This document shows positions 5,963 to 12,214 of a stretch of 12,895 nt of DNA, one piece after another. Position numbers and translations under genes: made by a program. This stretch comes from Syntrophobacterales bacterium. GTDB taxonomy: Bacteria > Desulfobacterota > Syntrophorhabdia > Syntrophorhabdales > WCHB1-27. Position 1 is the first letter of the stretch. Every line of letters begins with the position of its first letter. The notes under the pieces are model-generated. The model saw only the letters and a program-made list of their open reading frames with translations, was not told the origin of the DNA and did no database searches. The stretch spans positions 1-12,895 of the forward strand of contig JADGQN010000095.1 of assembly GCA_017881765.1 (NCBI GenBank), written 5' to 3'.

Positions 5963-7233
5963 AAGGCCCGTCCATGCTCAACCAGATTTGCGCTCTGACC
6001 ATAAAGGATCTCAGGATATTCGTTAAGGATCCCGCGGCCCTGATCCTTACCTTTCTCCAGCCTTTAATGTTCATTCTCATCATGAGCTACGCCTTGAGCG
6101 GCCTTTACGGGGGCGGCGATCGCCCGATCCGGTTCCTTATCGTCAATCAGGATCAAGGTCGGCAGGCAGCAGCGGTTATCAAGGATATGCAAACGATAAA
6201 ATCGTTCGCCCTGGAGACGACCTGGAAAGATGCGCCTTTGAGCCGTCAGAGCGCGGAGCGGCTCATCATTGAAGGCAAGAGGAACCTTGCGGTGATCTTT
6301 CCCGCTGATTTTTCGGCAGCCCTGGAGCAGGGCCCCGGAATGCAGGAGAGAAGGACCGCGAAAGTGATCGTCATCGCTGATCCGGCCCTTTCCAGCCAGT
6401 TTGTCGACCCCATCATGGGCACGTTGAACGGATTTATAGAGCGCAGGTCTTTCATGGCGATGGTGCCCAAAGGGATCGACTACCTCTATGAAGCATCGTC
6501 TCCCGTCAAGCCTCGCAATGACCGGGATGCATTTAAAGCACAGGCGGAGCGGGCAATGGAGGGCGGTCTGTCCGGCAAAGAGAATAAGCCGGTAACCCTG
6601 GAACAGGTATCACCTCCGGGCATGCATGTGGAAAAAAGGCCGAACGCCTTCCAGCAGAATGTTCCGGGTTACACTATTTACGGCATCTTCTGGATTGTCA
6701 GCTTACTCGCCGGCTCCGTGCTGCGGGAGAAGAGGGAGGGGACCTTCAGGCGCCTTCTTATCGCGCCCATGGGCCGGGCGGTGATGCTCATCGGAAAACT
6801 GCTGCCCTTCTATATGATCAATCTCATGCAGTTGATCTTCATTTTCGCCCTGTCGAAGCTGCTTTTCGGCATGACGTTCGGCCATTCCGTGGCGGGTGTC
6901 GTTGCGGTGAGTCTCGCGGTTTCGGCTTGTGCTACAGGACTCGGGATCTTCGTGGCAGCCGTGGCCCGCACCGAAGCGCAGTTGGGTGGGCTGACCGTGC
7001 TGCTCCTTCTCGGCCTCTCTGCCCTCGGGGGCTGTTTTGTGCCCCGTTTCGTCATGCCCTCCTGGCTGAAGGCCGTTGGGCTCGCAACTCCTCACGCATG
7101 GGCCTTGGATGCGTACCAGGATCTGCTCGTGCGCGGCTACGGGTTCGCGGAAGTCCTGCCCAAGGTTGGCGTACTAGCCGCCTTTGCGGTTCTTTTCTTC
7201 GTCATAGGAGTATGGAGGTTTCGGTTTGAATAG
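5959..7233 (+). CDS. ABC-2 type exporter permease
   Basis: A 424-residue inner-membrane permease partner of the ATPase in front of it. A cytoplasmic N-terminus (LTIKDLRIFVKDPAALIL) leads into a first membrane helix at about 28-46. A large extracytoplasmic domain of about 180 residues follows. Five or so membrane helices fill the last 190 residues, including the typical REKREGTFRRLLIAPM coupling region and a GLSALGGCFVP segment near the end. This is the YhgE/ABC2_membrane_3 layout. The ATG overlaps the ATPase stop by four bases, so the two are coupled. Some relatives have a HlyD adaptor as partner, but none is seen here. Confidence 0.9.
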   Translation: MKGPSMLNQICALTIKDLRIFVKDPAALILTFLQPLMFILIMSYALSGLYGGGDRPIRFLIVNQDQGRQAAAVIKDMQTIKSFALETTWKDAPLSRQSAERLIIEGKRNLAVIFPADFSAALEQGPGMQERRTAKVIVIADPALSSQFVDPIMGTLNGFIERRSFMAMVPKGIDYLYEASSPVKPRNDRDAFKAQAERAMEGGLSGKENKPVTLEQVSPPGMHVEKRPNAFQQNVPGYTIYGIFWIVSLLAGSVLREKREGTFRRLLIAPMGRAVMLIGKLLPFYMINLMQLIFIFALSKLLFGMTFGHSVAGVVAVSLAVSACATGLGIFVAAVARTEAQLGGLTVLLLLGLSALGGCFVPRFVMPSWLKAVGLATPHAWALDAYQDLLVRGYGFAEVLPKVGVLAAFAVLFFVIGVWRFRFE

Positions 7234-7476
7234 AGGCAGGGCCAATGCTATAAGCGTCCTACAAGAATACATATAAACAGTTTGTGGTTCTATTGTATTA
7301 CACTATATTAACAATTAATGTATTAGTAGTTTTTTATTGTCACACATTAAAAATAGGGTTCTGCATTGGCGGAGGATCTCATCTTCATAAGGAACGTCTT
7401 TCATCATCTGTCTGGCAGGACTCTTGCCTATCTCGGGCTCGCCGTTGGGGCGGCCAGTCGATGGTAACGGAACCCT
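7234..7476. other. AT-rich intergenic gap between convergent genes
   Basis: The part 7255-7355 is markedly AT-rich, with ATTAA/TTAAT (7307-7319) and a T6 run (7330-7335), but there is no GC-rich stem in front of the T run. GAACCC/GGGTTC flank the ECF sigma stop codon and could form a weak stem for minus-strand transcripts. No gene is supported here. Confidence 0.5.
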
Positions 7477-8070
7477 CTAGCCTTGATCGGGTTCACTTTT
7501 CCGGTCGCACGCCAGCTCATTCTCCTCATTCCGATACAGGACGCAGCAGCGGGAGAGCTCTTCTCTGAGTCGAGTCCGAGCACGGTGTAGCCTTATTTTT
7601 GTTGCCGACAGAGTCAGGCCGAGGACCTCGGCGATTTCGCTATCCTTGAAACCCTCCAGATCGCTCAGCACGATCGCGGTGCGGTAGTTATCAGGCAACC
7701 GGAGGATCACGTCGCGAACGCAACTGCTCATCTCCTCCCGGATCGCCTGTTGTTCGACGCTCAGCCTTTTCCGTCCCGCCCACACGTCGACATCTTCGAT
7801 GCCCACTATGGACTCAACGCGTGCCGGGTCTTGACTCGTTTCCCTGAGGGATGGGCTGCGCAGCTTATCGAACGCCGTGTTGGTCGCGATCTTGTAAACC
7901 CACGTATGGAGTTGTGCTTCTCCGCGAAAGCCTTCGAGCGCCCGGCCGACTTTCACAAACGTCTCCTGGGCAAGATCTTCGGCCTCGGCCTCCCCGACGA
8001 GGCGCGTCAGGTACCGGACGATCTTTGCATGAAAGCTCGTATAGATCACGTCAAATCGTGGCCTGTCCAT
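7477..8070 (-). CDS. ECF sigma factor with Cys-containing C-terminal tail
   Basis: A 197-residue extracytoplasmic-function sigma factor. Region 2 spans about 8-75 (AEDLAQETFVKV…GEAQLHTWVYKIATNTAFDKLR) and binds core polymerase and the -10. Region 4 spans about 115-168 (LRLPDNYRTAIVLSDLEGFKDSEIAEVLGL, then TKIRLHRARTRLRE) and binds the -35. After region 4 comes a 28-residue tail with CC at 175-176 and Cys188 (CCVLYRNEENELAC), a possible zinc or redox site. No anti-sigma gene is adjacent. The ATG has GAGGGG before it and lies 17 bases after the DGC gene stop, so it is the last gene of the operon. I infer that it senses thiol or metal state itself or through the Cys-rich partners. Confidence 0.9.
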   Translation of the reverse strand: MDRPRFDVIYTSFHAKIVRYLTRLVGEAEAEDLAQETFVKVGRALEGFRGEAQLHTWVYKIATNTAFDKLRSPSLRETSQDPARVESIVGIEDVDVWAGRKRLSVEQQAIREEMSSCVRDVILRLPDNYRTAIVLSDLEGFKDSEIAEVLGLTLSATKIRLHRARTRLREELSRCCVLYRNEENELACDRKSEPDQG

Positions 8071-8087
8071 CTGCCCCTCTTGAACTA

Positions 8088-8591
8088 TTATAACCGCTTA
8101 AGTACCTTTCTGGCCACATCCTCTGCGTGGACCTTTATTTGGGCTTCCGCCATCTCATCGATTCCGAAAAGGCTGCGATCAAAATCATACAAGGTGTCGG
8201 CGATGATGACGTCGGGTTTGAGCTCAGGGATTACCCCCTTCATCATACGCGACGCGCATTCGATGAAGCAACCCTCCAGGGCCACGACCCTATTCCCGTT
8301 CCTCGCGAGGCCTCTCTGTCCTGTGTCCTTCGTAAATGCACCACCCAGGCAGAGCCGGACCGTCTTATCGGGTGCGAGACTATGACAGAGCAGGTTCGCT
8401 GCCTGTCTCGCTATTTCGCCGCGAAGACATGCTCCCTCGCAGCACATCACCACGACCGGCTTTGCTGCCTGGGCCTTAGCGTAGTCTTCGCACATGGGGC
8501 AGACATTTCTCGTTTTCTCTATCTTCACCGTTTCGTAATCAGCGGGCCCTCCGGCACTTTCCTGCTTGCCGCAGCATCTGGCGTCATCCAT
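8088..8591 (-). CDS. DGC-type putative zinc-binding protein, Cys-rich
   Basis: A 167-residue protein with eleven Cys. It has an N-terminal CC (6-7), a CPMC pair (31-34), the CCEGAC cluster (50-55), Cys69, Cys81 and the hallmark ALEGCFIECASR (104-115), where Cys108 and Cys112 correspond to the DGC motif of this family, here with Glu for Asp. DGC proteins are thought to bind zinc or another metal; the reaction is unknown. The ribosome site AGGAG is well spaced. A 54-base gap separates it from the upstream winged-helix gene and can form a stem (GCGGGAA with TTCCTGC). Its place between a sigma factor and Cys-rich partners suggests sensing or handling of metal or thiol stress. Confidence 0.78.
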   Translation of the reverse strand: MDDARCCGKQESAGGPADYETVKIEKTRNVCPMCEDYAKAQAAKPVVVMCCEGACLRGEIARQAANLLCHSLAPDKTVRLCLGGAFTKDTGQRGLARNGNRVVALEGCFIECASRMMKGVIPELKPDVIIADTLYDFDRSLFGIDEMAEAQIKVHAEDVARKVLKRL

Positions 8592-8645
8592 CGTTGTCAG
8601 CTCCTTTCATTCTTCAGGCTTGCAGGAAAAGTCGCTTCCCGCAGG

Positions 8646-8939
8646 TTAGGTCGTCGACTGGACTCCGGTAATTCTGACCGTGCCCTGCTGGGCCATTCTG
8701 TAAATGACGGACAGGGTGGCTCTTTCGGAAAGTTTCAAGGTGGTTGCTATTTGAGATGCACTCATCGGTCCTTCTTTTCTCAACAACTGGAGAGCATCTT
8801 TTTCTACACGCTGCAGCCATTCGTCGAACAGCTCTTCTACACCGATGTTCTCCGGTGTTTGATCAAATGGGACGGCACCTGCCGCCGGACCTGATGGTCC
8901 TCATCTCTTTGCCATGGCTTCAAAGATGCGTCCGGACAT
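8646..8939 (-). CDS. Winged-helix protein with in-frame UGA at codon 13: candidate selenoprotein or nonsense-broken gene
   Basis: The ATG at 8939 has an excellent ribosome site (GGGAGGA, 8-base spacer) and lies one base after the stop of the gene in front. It encodes MSGRIFEAMAKR, then UGA (8901-8903), then 84 more codons in the same frame with no other stop. The continuation is protein-like: a Gly/Pro-rich linker, an acidic helix (VEELFDEWLQRVEKDALQLL) and a winged-helix core (KEGPMSASQIATTLKLSERATLSVIYRMAQQGTV) ending in a TAA at 8646. There is no well-placed start between the UGA and Met59. A stem-loop of SECIS form lies just after the UGA. Read as selenocysteine, the protein has 97 residues. 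The alternative is a recent nonsense mutation. The family is not recognised; it may bind DNA. Confidence 0.55.
8871..8900 (-). promoter_or_regulatory. SECIS-like stem-loop directly after the in-frame UGA
   Basis: In the message, bases 15-20 after the UGA (GGCGGC) pair with bases 25-30 (GCCGUC), six pairs including one G-U, closing an AGGU loop at 21-24. The E. coli fdhF SECIS has an AGGUCU loop at 18-23 after its UGA. In front of it, GGACC/GGUCC (bases 1-5 and 10-14) forms a second small hairpin. A bulged U as in fdhF is not seen. The location and loop are supportive but do not prove SelB binding. Confidence 0.4.
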
Positions 8940-8940
8940 G

Positions 8941-9165
8941 TTAACGTTCCTCCCTGCGTGAGCCCGTCCCCTCTGCTTCAGTGCCCCGGGGAGGCCTGCC
9001 ATTTTCGCTGGTACCTTTCCAGCCATTGTCGCGCGGTGAGCAACATCCGAAATGGCCTCCGAAGAATCTCCTCATGCAGAAGAACATCACCACTAAGCAG
9101 ACGAGGAACATGATCGGAAATATCAACCACATTACTGCAAATGGTGAGTTGCACCAGAACCACAT
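8941..9165 (-). CDS. Small Cys-rich single-pass membrane protein
   Basis: A 74-residue protein that starts the operon. Residues 8-31 form one membrane helix (VMWLIFPIMFLVCLVVMFF), with Cys5, Cys23 and Cys30 in or near it. MRRFFGGHFGCC follows (Cys41-Cys42), then a polar charged tail. The basic MRR after the helix suggests a cytoplasmic C-terminus. The ribosome site is AAGGAGG with ideal spacing. It is one base from the UGA-containing gene. No family is recognised. Its Cys pair beside the membrane could bind a metal or act as a thiol sensor for the sigma factor, in place of a normal anti-sigma; that is inference. Confidence 0.7.
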   Translation of the reverse strand: MWFWCNSPFAVMWLIFPIMFLVCLVVMFFCMRRFFGGHFGCCSPRDNGWKGTSENGRPPRGTEAEGTGSRREER

Positions 9166-9186
9166 AACCTTTCCTCCTTTTCCTGA

Positions 9187-9216
9187 TTCGACGATCTGAG
9201 GCGAACGGTCAGGTTC
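9187..9216 (-). promoter_or_regulatory. ECF-type promoter candidate for the sigma operon
   Basis: On the minus strand, GAACCT (9211-9216), an 18-base spacer and GTCGAA (9187-9192) resemble ECF sigma promoters (GAAC with GTC/TCxA). The predicted start near 9180 lies just before the AAGGAGG site. An inverted repeat CGAAC (9202-9206) and GTTCG (9213-9217) overlaps the -35. ECF operons are often autoregulated, so the sigma at 7477 may use this site. The spacer is slightly long. Confidence 0.4.
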
Positions 9217-9217
9217 G

Positions 9218-9600
9218 TCGGTTTAGCTGTGTAGACGAGATCAGGGCCGGAAAGGATACAGATGCTGAGAAAAATAGTTGATGTAAGTTGACCTGTGGGC
9301 CTTTTAGCAAATGGTGTCAGGCCTACGCGGAAAGCGATCCAGGTAATCATGGCAGGTGTTCTTGTGCATCTAACCGCATCGAAGTTACCTGACTTAACAG
9401 TAGGAACCATCGTTTTTATATTTGTCGGGCGAGGCGCATACAGAATCCTGCAATTGCGGAAATAGTCTCTCCCTTTTCTCCAGTAATCATCACCGCCATA
9501 TCGATGACCCAGAGCCACTCTCAGGCAAACGTTCGGAACGTGGCTCGCACAGAATGGCGCGGATATTTACGCCATTGCGCGGTACATGGGCCACCATGAC
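9218..9600. other. Non-coding or decayed stretch
   Basis: Short open stretches exist on the minus strand (for example a 28-residue frame starting at about 9509 and a 35-residue one starting at about 9597). None has a ribosome site, a known domain or a sensible length. The frames switch, as expected of an old gene remnant, but no parent gene can be named. Confidence 0.4.
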
Positions 9601-9768
9601 CTAGGAGCCTGTCGAAGAATTCCCTTTCGAAATAGCTGCTTCCCACTTTCGCATACGTTTCACACTTCTAATGACCATCTGTGACAGAAATAGGTCCGAC
9701 ATCGGCTTCCGTTTCCCACTTTTGACGATGAAAAATCCCAAATGGCTATTTCTCCGACAGGCTCCTAG
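9601..9768. mobile_element. MITE-like element with 19-bp terminal inverted repeats
   Basis: CTAGGAGCCTGTCGAAGAA (9601-9619) is matched in inverse by 9750-9768 (CTAGGAGCCTGTCGGAGAA read on the minus strand), with one mismatch in 19. The 168-bp element has no transposase and is AT-richer inside. Its outermost CTAG may be a 4-bp target duplication, which would put the true ends at GGAGCC (9605-9764). A CTAG target fits the YTAR-type duplication of some IS5-family elements, which could have supplied the transposase. TTCCCACTTT occurs twice inside (9640-9649 and 9713-9722). A long frame on the minus strand that crosses the element is not a gene. Confidence 0.7.
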
Positions 9769-9927
9769 GATCAACGAAGGGGCACACACCATTATGTAGA
9801 AGAGTCTAAGCGCGGGCATTGAGTGTATATAAAAGATTACCAGGAAATTGAACAGCATAGTTGAAGAGAGCGTGGAGAATGCACTACAGTTTCACTGCAT
9901 TTTTGTGGTATGCTTTCATAAACTGTT

Positions 9928-9984
<57 letters not shown>

Positions 9985-10001
<17 letters not shown>

Positions 10002-10055
10002 CTTAAATTCCCCAGTAAAATCGGCAGGGTTTGAAGCGCGGGTAATTGAAGACAT
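9985..10055. other. Probable left attachment site region
   Basis: Tyrosine integrases commonly recombine in the 3' half of a tRNA gene, and here the integrase lies directly beyond tRNA-Arg. The crossover core should be a copy of part of 9971-10001. The second copy at the far end of the element lies outside the window, so the core cannot be delimited. Confidence 0.4.
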
Positions 10056-11297
10056 TTACTTAACCAGGGCGATTGTGCCCAAAATGTGCCCATTCTGTGT
10101 CTGTGTGACTTTTTTAAGCTTTTCATGGGCCTTTGCTAGCCTTTCAGAGGCTTGCCGTAGGTCCGTTTCGCTCACTATGTTGTAGCGCTCAAAGATCGTG
10201 CGCGTTTTGTGACCGCTGATCTTCATTGCTACCCCTTCCGGAGTTCCTGTCCTGACAAGGTTTCTTATGGCCGTTCTGCGGTTGTCGTGAAAGATCTTGT
10301 GATTTCTGCTGAACAGACTACCTTTGCATTTGGTGCACGCGATCTCTTCCCATTTGTTGTCTTTGCCTTCTCGGATTGATACAACGTGTCTCTCTATTTT
10401 CCACCGCTGATCTACTTCAAGTTCTACCTCATTGCCGCAGGTTCGACATTTGAAAGCCGGTCTGAATCCACACACTTTCAGTGCCGTATCCCATGCTTTT
10501 CTGAAATCACCTATCGGCTTCCCTTCCTTATGGAATACATAGCGGCACTTTGGATAGGCTTGAAGGGTGTTGGTGTACTGCTCATGCAGCACTTGATGGA
10601 ACTCCCCGGCAAGGAATATCTCTCTTGGGTCATCGTTCTTTGTTGTCCCCGCCGAAAGCGCAATCTTTTTTTCGAACATGTTTAGCTTATCCCATGTGAG
10701 AGAAAGAAGTTCGCCCTTCCGTATGCCCGTGAAGTATGACGTTACGAAAAGCGGCCTTAGATAGTCCGGCAACGCATTTTTCATCGCTTCATACTCCTGG
10801 TGCTCGAAAAAGCCCTTTCTGACGTTGTCCTCTTTGAGCTTTGGTATATGAGGAATACGGATGATCTTTGGTGGCGTACATTCAGCCGCAAGGGAGAACA
10901 TCCTTTTCAGCGCCCCCAGTTCCCGGTTGAGGGTCGCGTTTTCGGCTCCCTGCTTCTGTCTCAAGGCGATGTACTTATTTACAGTGGAAGTGTCGATACT
11001 GGCGGCCCGGTAATCTCTAAAGAAGTCCTCTAAATGACGGGCGCTAATATCCGCCCGGAAATACGATTTAAGCCCGTTCACTTCGTAATAGGTGAGGTAG
11101 TCTTTTGCCAATTCTTTGAACGTGGTCTTTTCAGCGTTCAGGCCAGGAAATTTACCCTCTACAATCTGGCCTTCTCTCAACCTGAGTAGTCTCTTTGCTG
11201 CCGTTTGCTTGTCTGAATGGCTGCTTTCCCTGTAGGGCTTGCCGTTGCGGTAGTATTTGATCCAGAGCGTGTTACCTCTTTGATAGATGCTTCCCAT
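10056..11297 (-). CDS. Tyrosine site-specific recombinase (integrase) with Cys4 insertion
   Basis: A 413-residue integrase, counted from the ATG at 11297, which has AAGGAG in front; a longer in-frame reading to 11405 starts with non-conserved residues. An N-terminal Arm-type domain (MGSIYQRGNTLWIKYYRNGK) is followed by a core-binding domain (about 55-150) and the catalytic domain. The catalytic set is complete: Arg193 (YFTGIRKGE), Lys220 (TTKND), His337 and Arg340 (FHDNRRTAI), His363 (SGHKT), Tyr372 (ERYNI). Between Lys and His lies an unusual insertion with CRTC (284-287) and CTKC (321-324), a likely zinc ribbon. It should integrate and excise the element at tRNA-Arg. The start overlaps the regulator gene by 26 bases, so the two are expressed together. 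Confidence 0.95.
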   Translation of the reverse strand: MGSIYQRGNTLWIKYYRNGKPYRESSHSDKQTAAKRLLRLREGQIVEGKFPGLNAEKTTFKELAKDYLTYYEVNGLKSYFRADISARHLEDFFRDYRAASIDTSTVNKYIALRQKQGAENATLNRELGALKRMFSLAAECTPPKIIRIPHIPKLKEDNVRKGFFEHQEYEAMKNALPDYLRPLFVTSYFTGIRKGELLSLTWDKLNMFEKKIALSAGTTKNDDPREIFLAGEFHQVLHEQYTNTLQAYPKCRYVFHKEGKPIGDFRKAWDTALKVCGFRPAFKCRTCGNEVELEVDQRWKIERHVVSIREGKDNKWEEIACTKCKGSLFSRNHKIFHDNRRTAIRNLVRTGTPEGVAMKISGHKTRTIFERYNIVSETDLRQASERLAKAHEKLKKVTQTQNGHILGTIALVK

Positions 11298-11514
11298 GGC
11301 TTTTCTCCTTTTTCGTTTTTGTGTCCCTTGCCTTCCTTTCACCCCCCTTTTTGCATTCCAGTTTCCCAAGGGCGAGATGCAGGAATGATGGAATATGCCT
11401 GTCACCCGTCTCCCATCGGCCTACCGTGAGCTTAATAACGCCCAGGGCATCAGCAAGCCTCTGTTGCGTGTATCCATGCTGTTTACGCCATATTTTGAGG
11501 TCATCGGGTGTCAT
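11272..11514 (-). CDS. XRE/Cro-type helix-turn-helix regulator
   Basis: An 80-residue DNA-binding protein. Residues 1-50 form a helix-turn-helix domain: MTPDDLKIWRKQHGYTQQRL, then ADALGVIKLTVGRWETGDRHIPS, in which the GYTQQRLADALGV and TVGRWE parts are diagnostic. A basic tail follows (KKGGERKARDTKTKKEK). The ATG at 11514 is chosen because the promoter in front predicts transcription starting exactly there; an ATG at 11538 would lie inside the promoter. It overlaps the integrase start by 26 bases and probably controls integrase expression or its own promoter. Confidence 0.85.
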   Translation of the reverse strand: MTPDDLKIWRKQHGYTQQRLADALGVIKLTVGRWETGDRHIPSFLHLALGKLECKKGGERKARDTKTKKEKSHGKHLSKR

Positions 11515-11520
11515 GCCACC

Positions 11521-11548
11521 ATTATAGTAGGTATCCATTGAGGGTCAA
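11521..11548 (-). promoter_or_regulatory. Strong sigma70 promoter for the regulator-integrase pair
   Basis: On the minus strand, TTGACC (11543-11548), a 16-base spacer and a perfect TATAAT (11521-11526). The expected start, seven bases on, is 11514, the A of the regulator ATG. The message would thus be leaderless. Confidence 0.6.
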
Positions 11549-11630
11549 TAGAAATCTTTTACTTATGGGCAAAAGAATCGTGATAAAGTGCTCCCAGGCA
11601 ATACAGGATGCATGATGTTTGCCGTCAACC

Positions 11631-11870
11631 TCAATAGGTGAATCGCTGTTTGTTCTGCTCAATGTAACCATCCATATCTCGCACATCGAGGTAAATTCGT
11701 TTCCCGTCCTTGATATACGGTACTTTCCCAGCCCATAGAAGCTCACGCAGACTGTCTACCGATCTTCCCAGGTAACACGCTGCCTCAGAGATATTGTAAA
11801 GTCTCTTGGCCGGCCCTTTAGGGTTTTTTCTGGCCTGCCTATACTGTTCGAGCTTCTCTACTCTGCTCAT
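11631..11870 (-). CDS. Excisionase-like helix-turn-helix protein
   Basis: A 79-residue protein. Residues 24-66 match the excisionase/HTH_17 pattern: LYNISEAACYLGRSVDSLRE, then LLWAGKVPYIKDGKRIYLDVRDMDGYIE. Such proteins bend DNA at attachment sites to favour excision, or act as AlpA-type activators of the integrase. The ATG overlaps the stop of the preceding small ORF as ATGA. The ribosome site is weak, so translation may depend on that coupling. GGCACAG occurs twice, 10 bases apart, just before the start. The 92 bases after its stop, up to the regulator promoter, hold nothing else that is supported. Confidence 0.82.
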   Translation of the reverse strand: MSRVEKLEQYRQARKNPKGPAKRLYNISEAACYLGRSVDSLRELLWAGKVPYIKDGKRIYLDVRDMDGYIEQNKQRFTY

Positions 11871-12214
11871 GGCCTGTGCCTAGCTGTGCCCCTTATTGGA
11901 TTACTATCCAATGTGCCCTTATTGCCCTTGTCTATTAACGGTCGCTTTACGTTAGCCAAGGCAACTATCGGGTGGAGGGTAGTTGCAAGCCGGCGTTTAG
12001 CTTCTTTCAAACTTGCATCAGATGCACCACTTGCACCCCCCAGTGCAGAACTTTCGTTTACAAACAAAATAGAGTTGTATGTATGGGAAGTCAGTGATAG
12101 GTGGTGCAACTGGTGCAGCCCTATCGCCGAAACCAGACATTTACCAGATGTATTCAGCTGGTTATAGAAATTACACATGGTACGAAGTGGTGCATTATTC
12201 ATCGCGGATTTCAC
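11867..12214 (-). CDS. Hypothetical protein linking primase and excisionase genes
   Basis: A possible 115-residue protein with a GTG start that overlaps the primase stop (GTGA) and a stop that overlaps the excisionase start (ATGA). Two four-base overlaps in a row favour a real gene. Against it, the protein has no recognisable domain, the composition is odd, and the reading passes through 9-bp DNA repeats that give GASGASDAS in the protein. The alternative is that the region is a replication origin and the frame is a chance product. The last third (EAKRRLATTLHPIVALANVKR) is the most protein-like. Confidence 0.4.
   Translation of the reverse strand: MKSAMNNAPLRTMCNFYNQLNTSGKCLVSAIGLHQLHHLSLTSHTYNSILFVNESSALGGASGASDASLKEAKRRLATTLHPIVALANVKRPLIDKGNKGTLDSNPIRGTARHRP
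12014..12194. repeat. Iteron-like GGTGCA repeats in inverted groups next to the primase gene
   Basis: On the minus strand, three 9-mers follow each other at about 12011-12037: GGTGCAAGT, GGTGCATCT, GATGCAAGT. On the plus strand TGGTGCAAC and TGGTGCAGC are adjacent at 12102-12119, again with a 9-base period. A further GGTGCA sits at 12189-12194. The two groups face each other across about 65 bases. Repeats of this kind beside a P4-type primase gene suggest a replication origin bound by the primase-helicase. This is inference from layout. Confidence 0.5.

Noticed and set aside
7330..7335. T6 run as an intrinsic terminator after the ABC permease
   Set aside because: No stable GC-rich stem directly in front of it; the region is simply AT-rich.
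8887..8903. A 12-base string AGGACCATCAGG shared between the UGA region and the fir-tree palindrome
   Set aside because: Matches of this length are expected by chance in a 12.9-kb window counting both strands; no further similarity around it.
9132..9518. 128-codon minus-strand frame upstream of the sigma operon
   Set aside because: It overlaps the start and promoter of the small membrane protein in another frame and has no recognisable domain.
9601..9858. 85-codon minus-strand frame crossing the MITE-like element
   Set aside because: It spans the inverted-repeat ends, lacks a ribosome site and shows no domain.
11298..11405. 36-residue N-terminal extension of the integrase
   Set aside because: It is read inside the XRE regulator gene, is not integrase-like, and a good ribosome site precedes the ATG at 11297.
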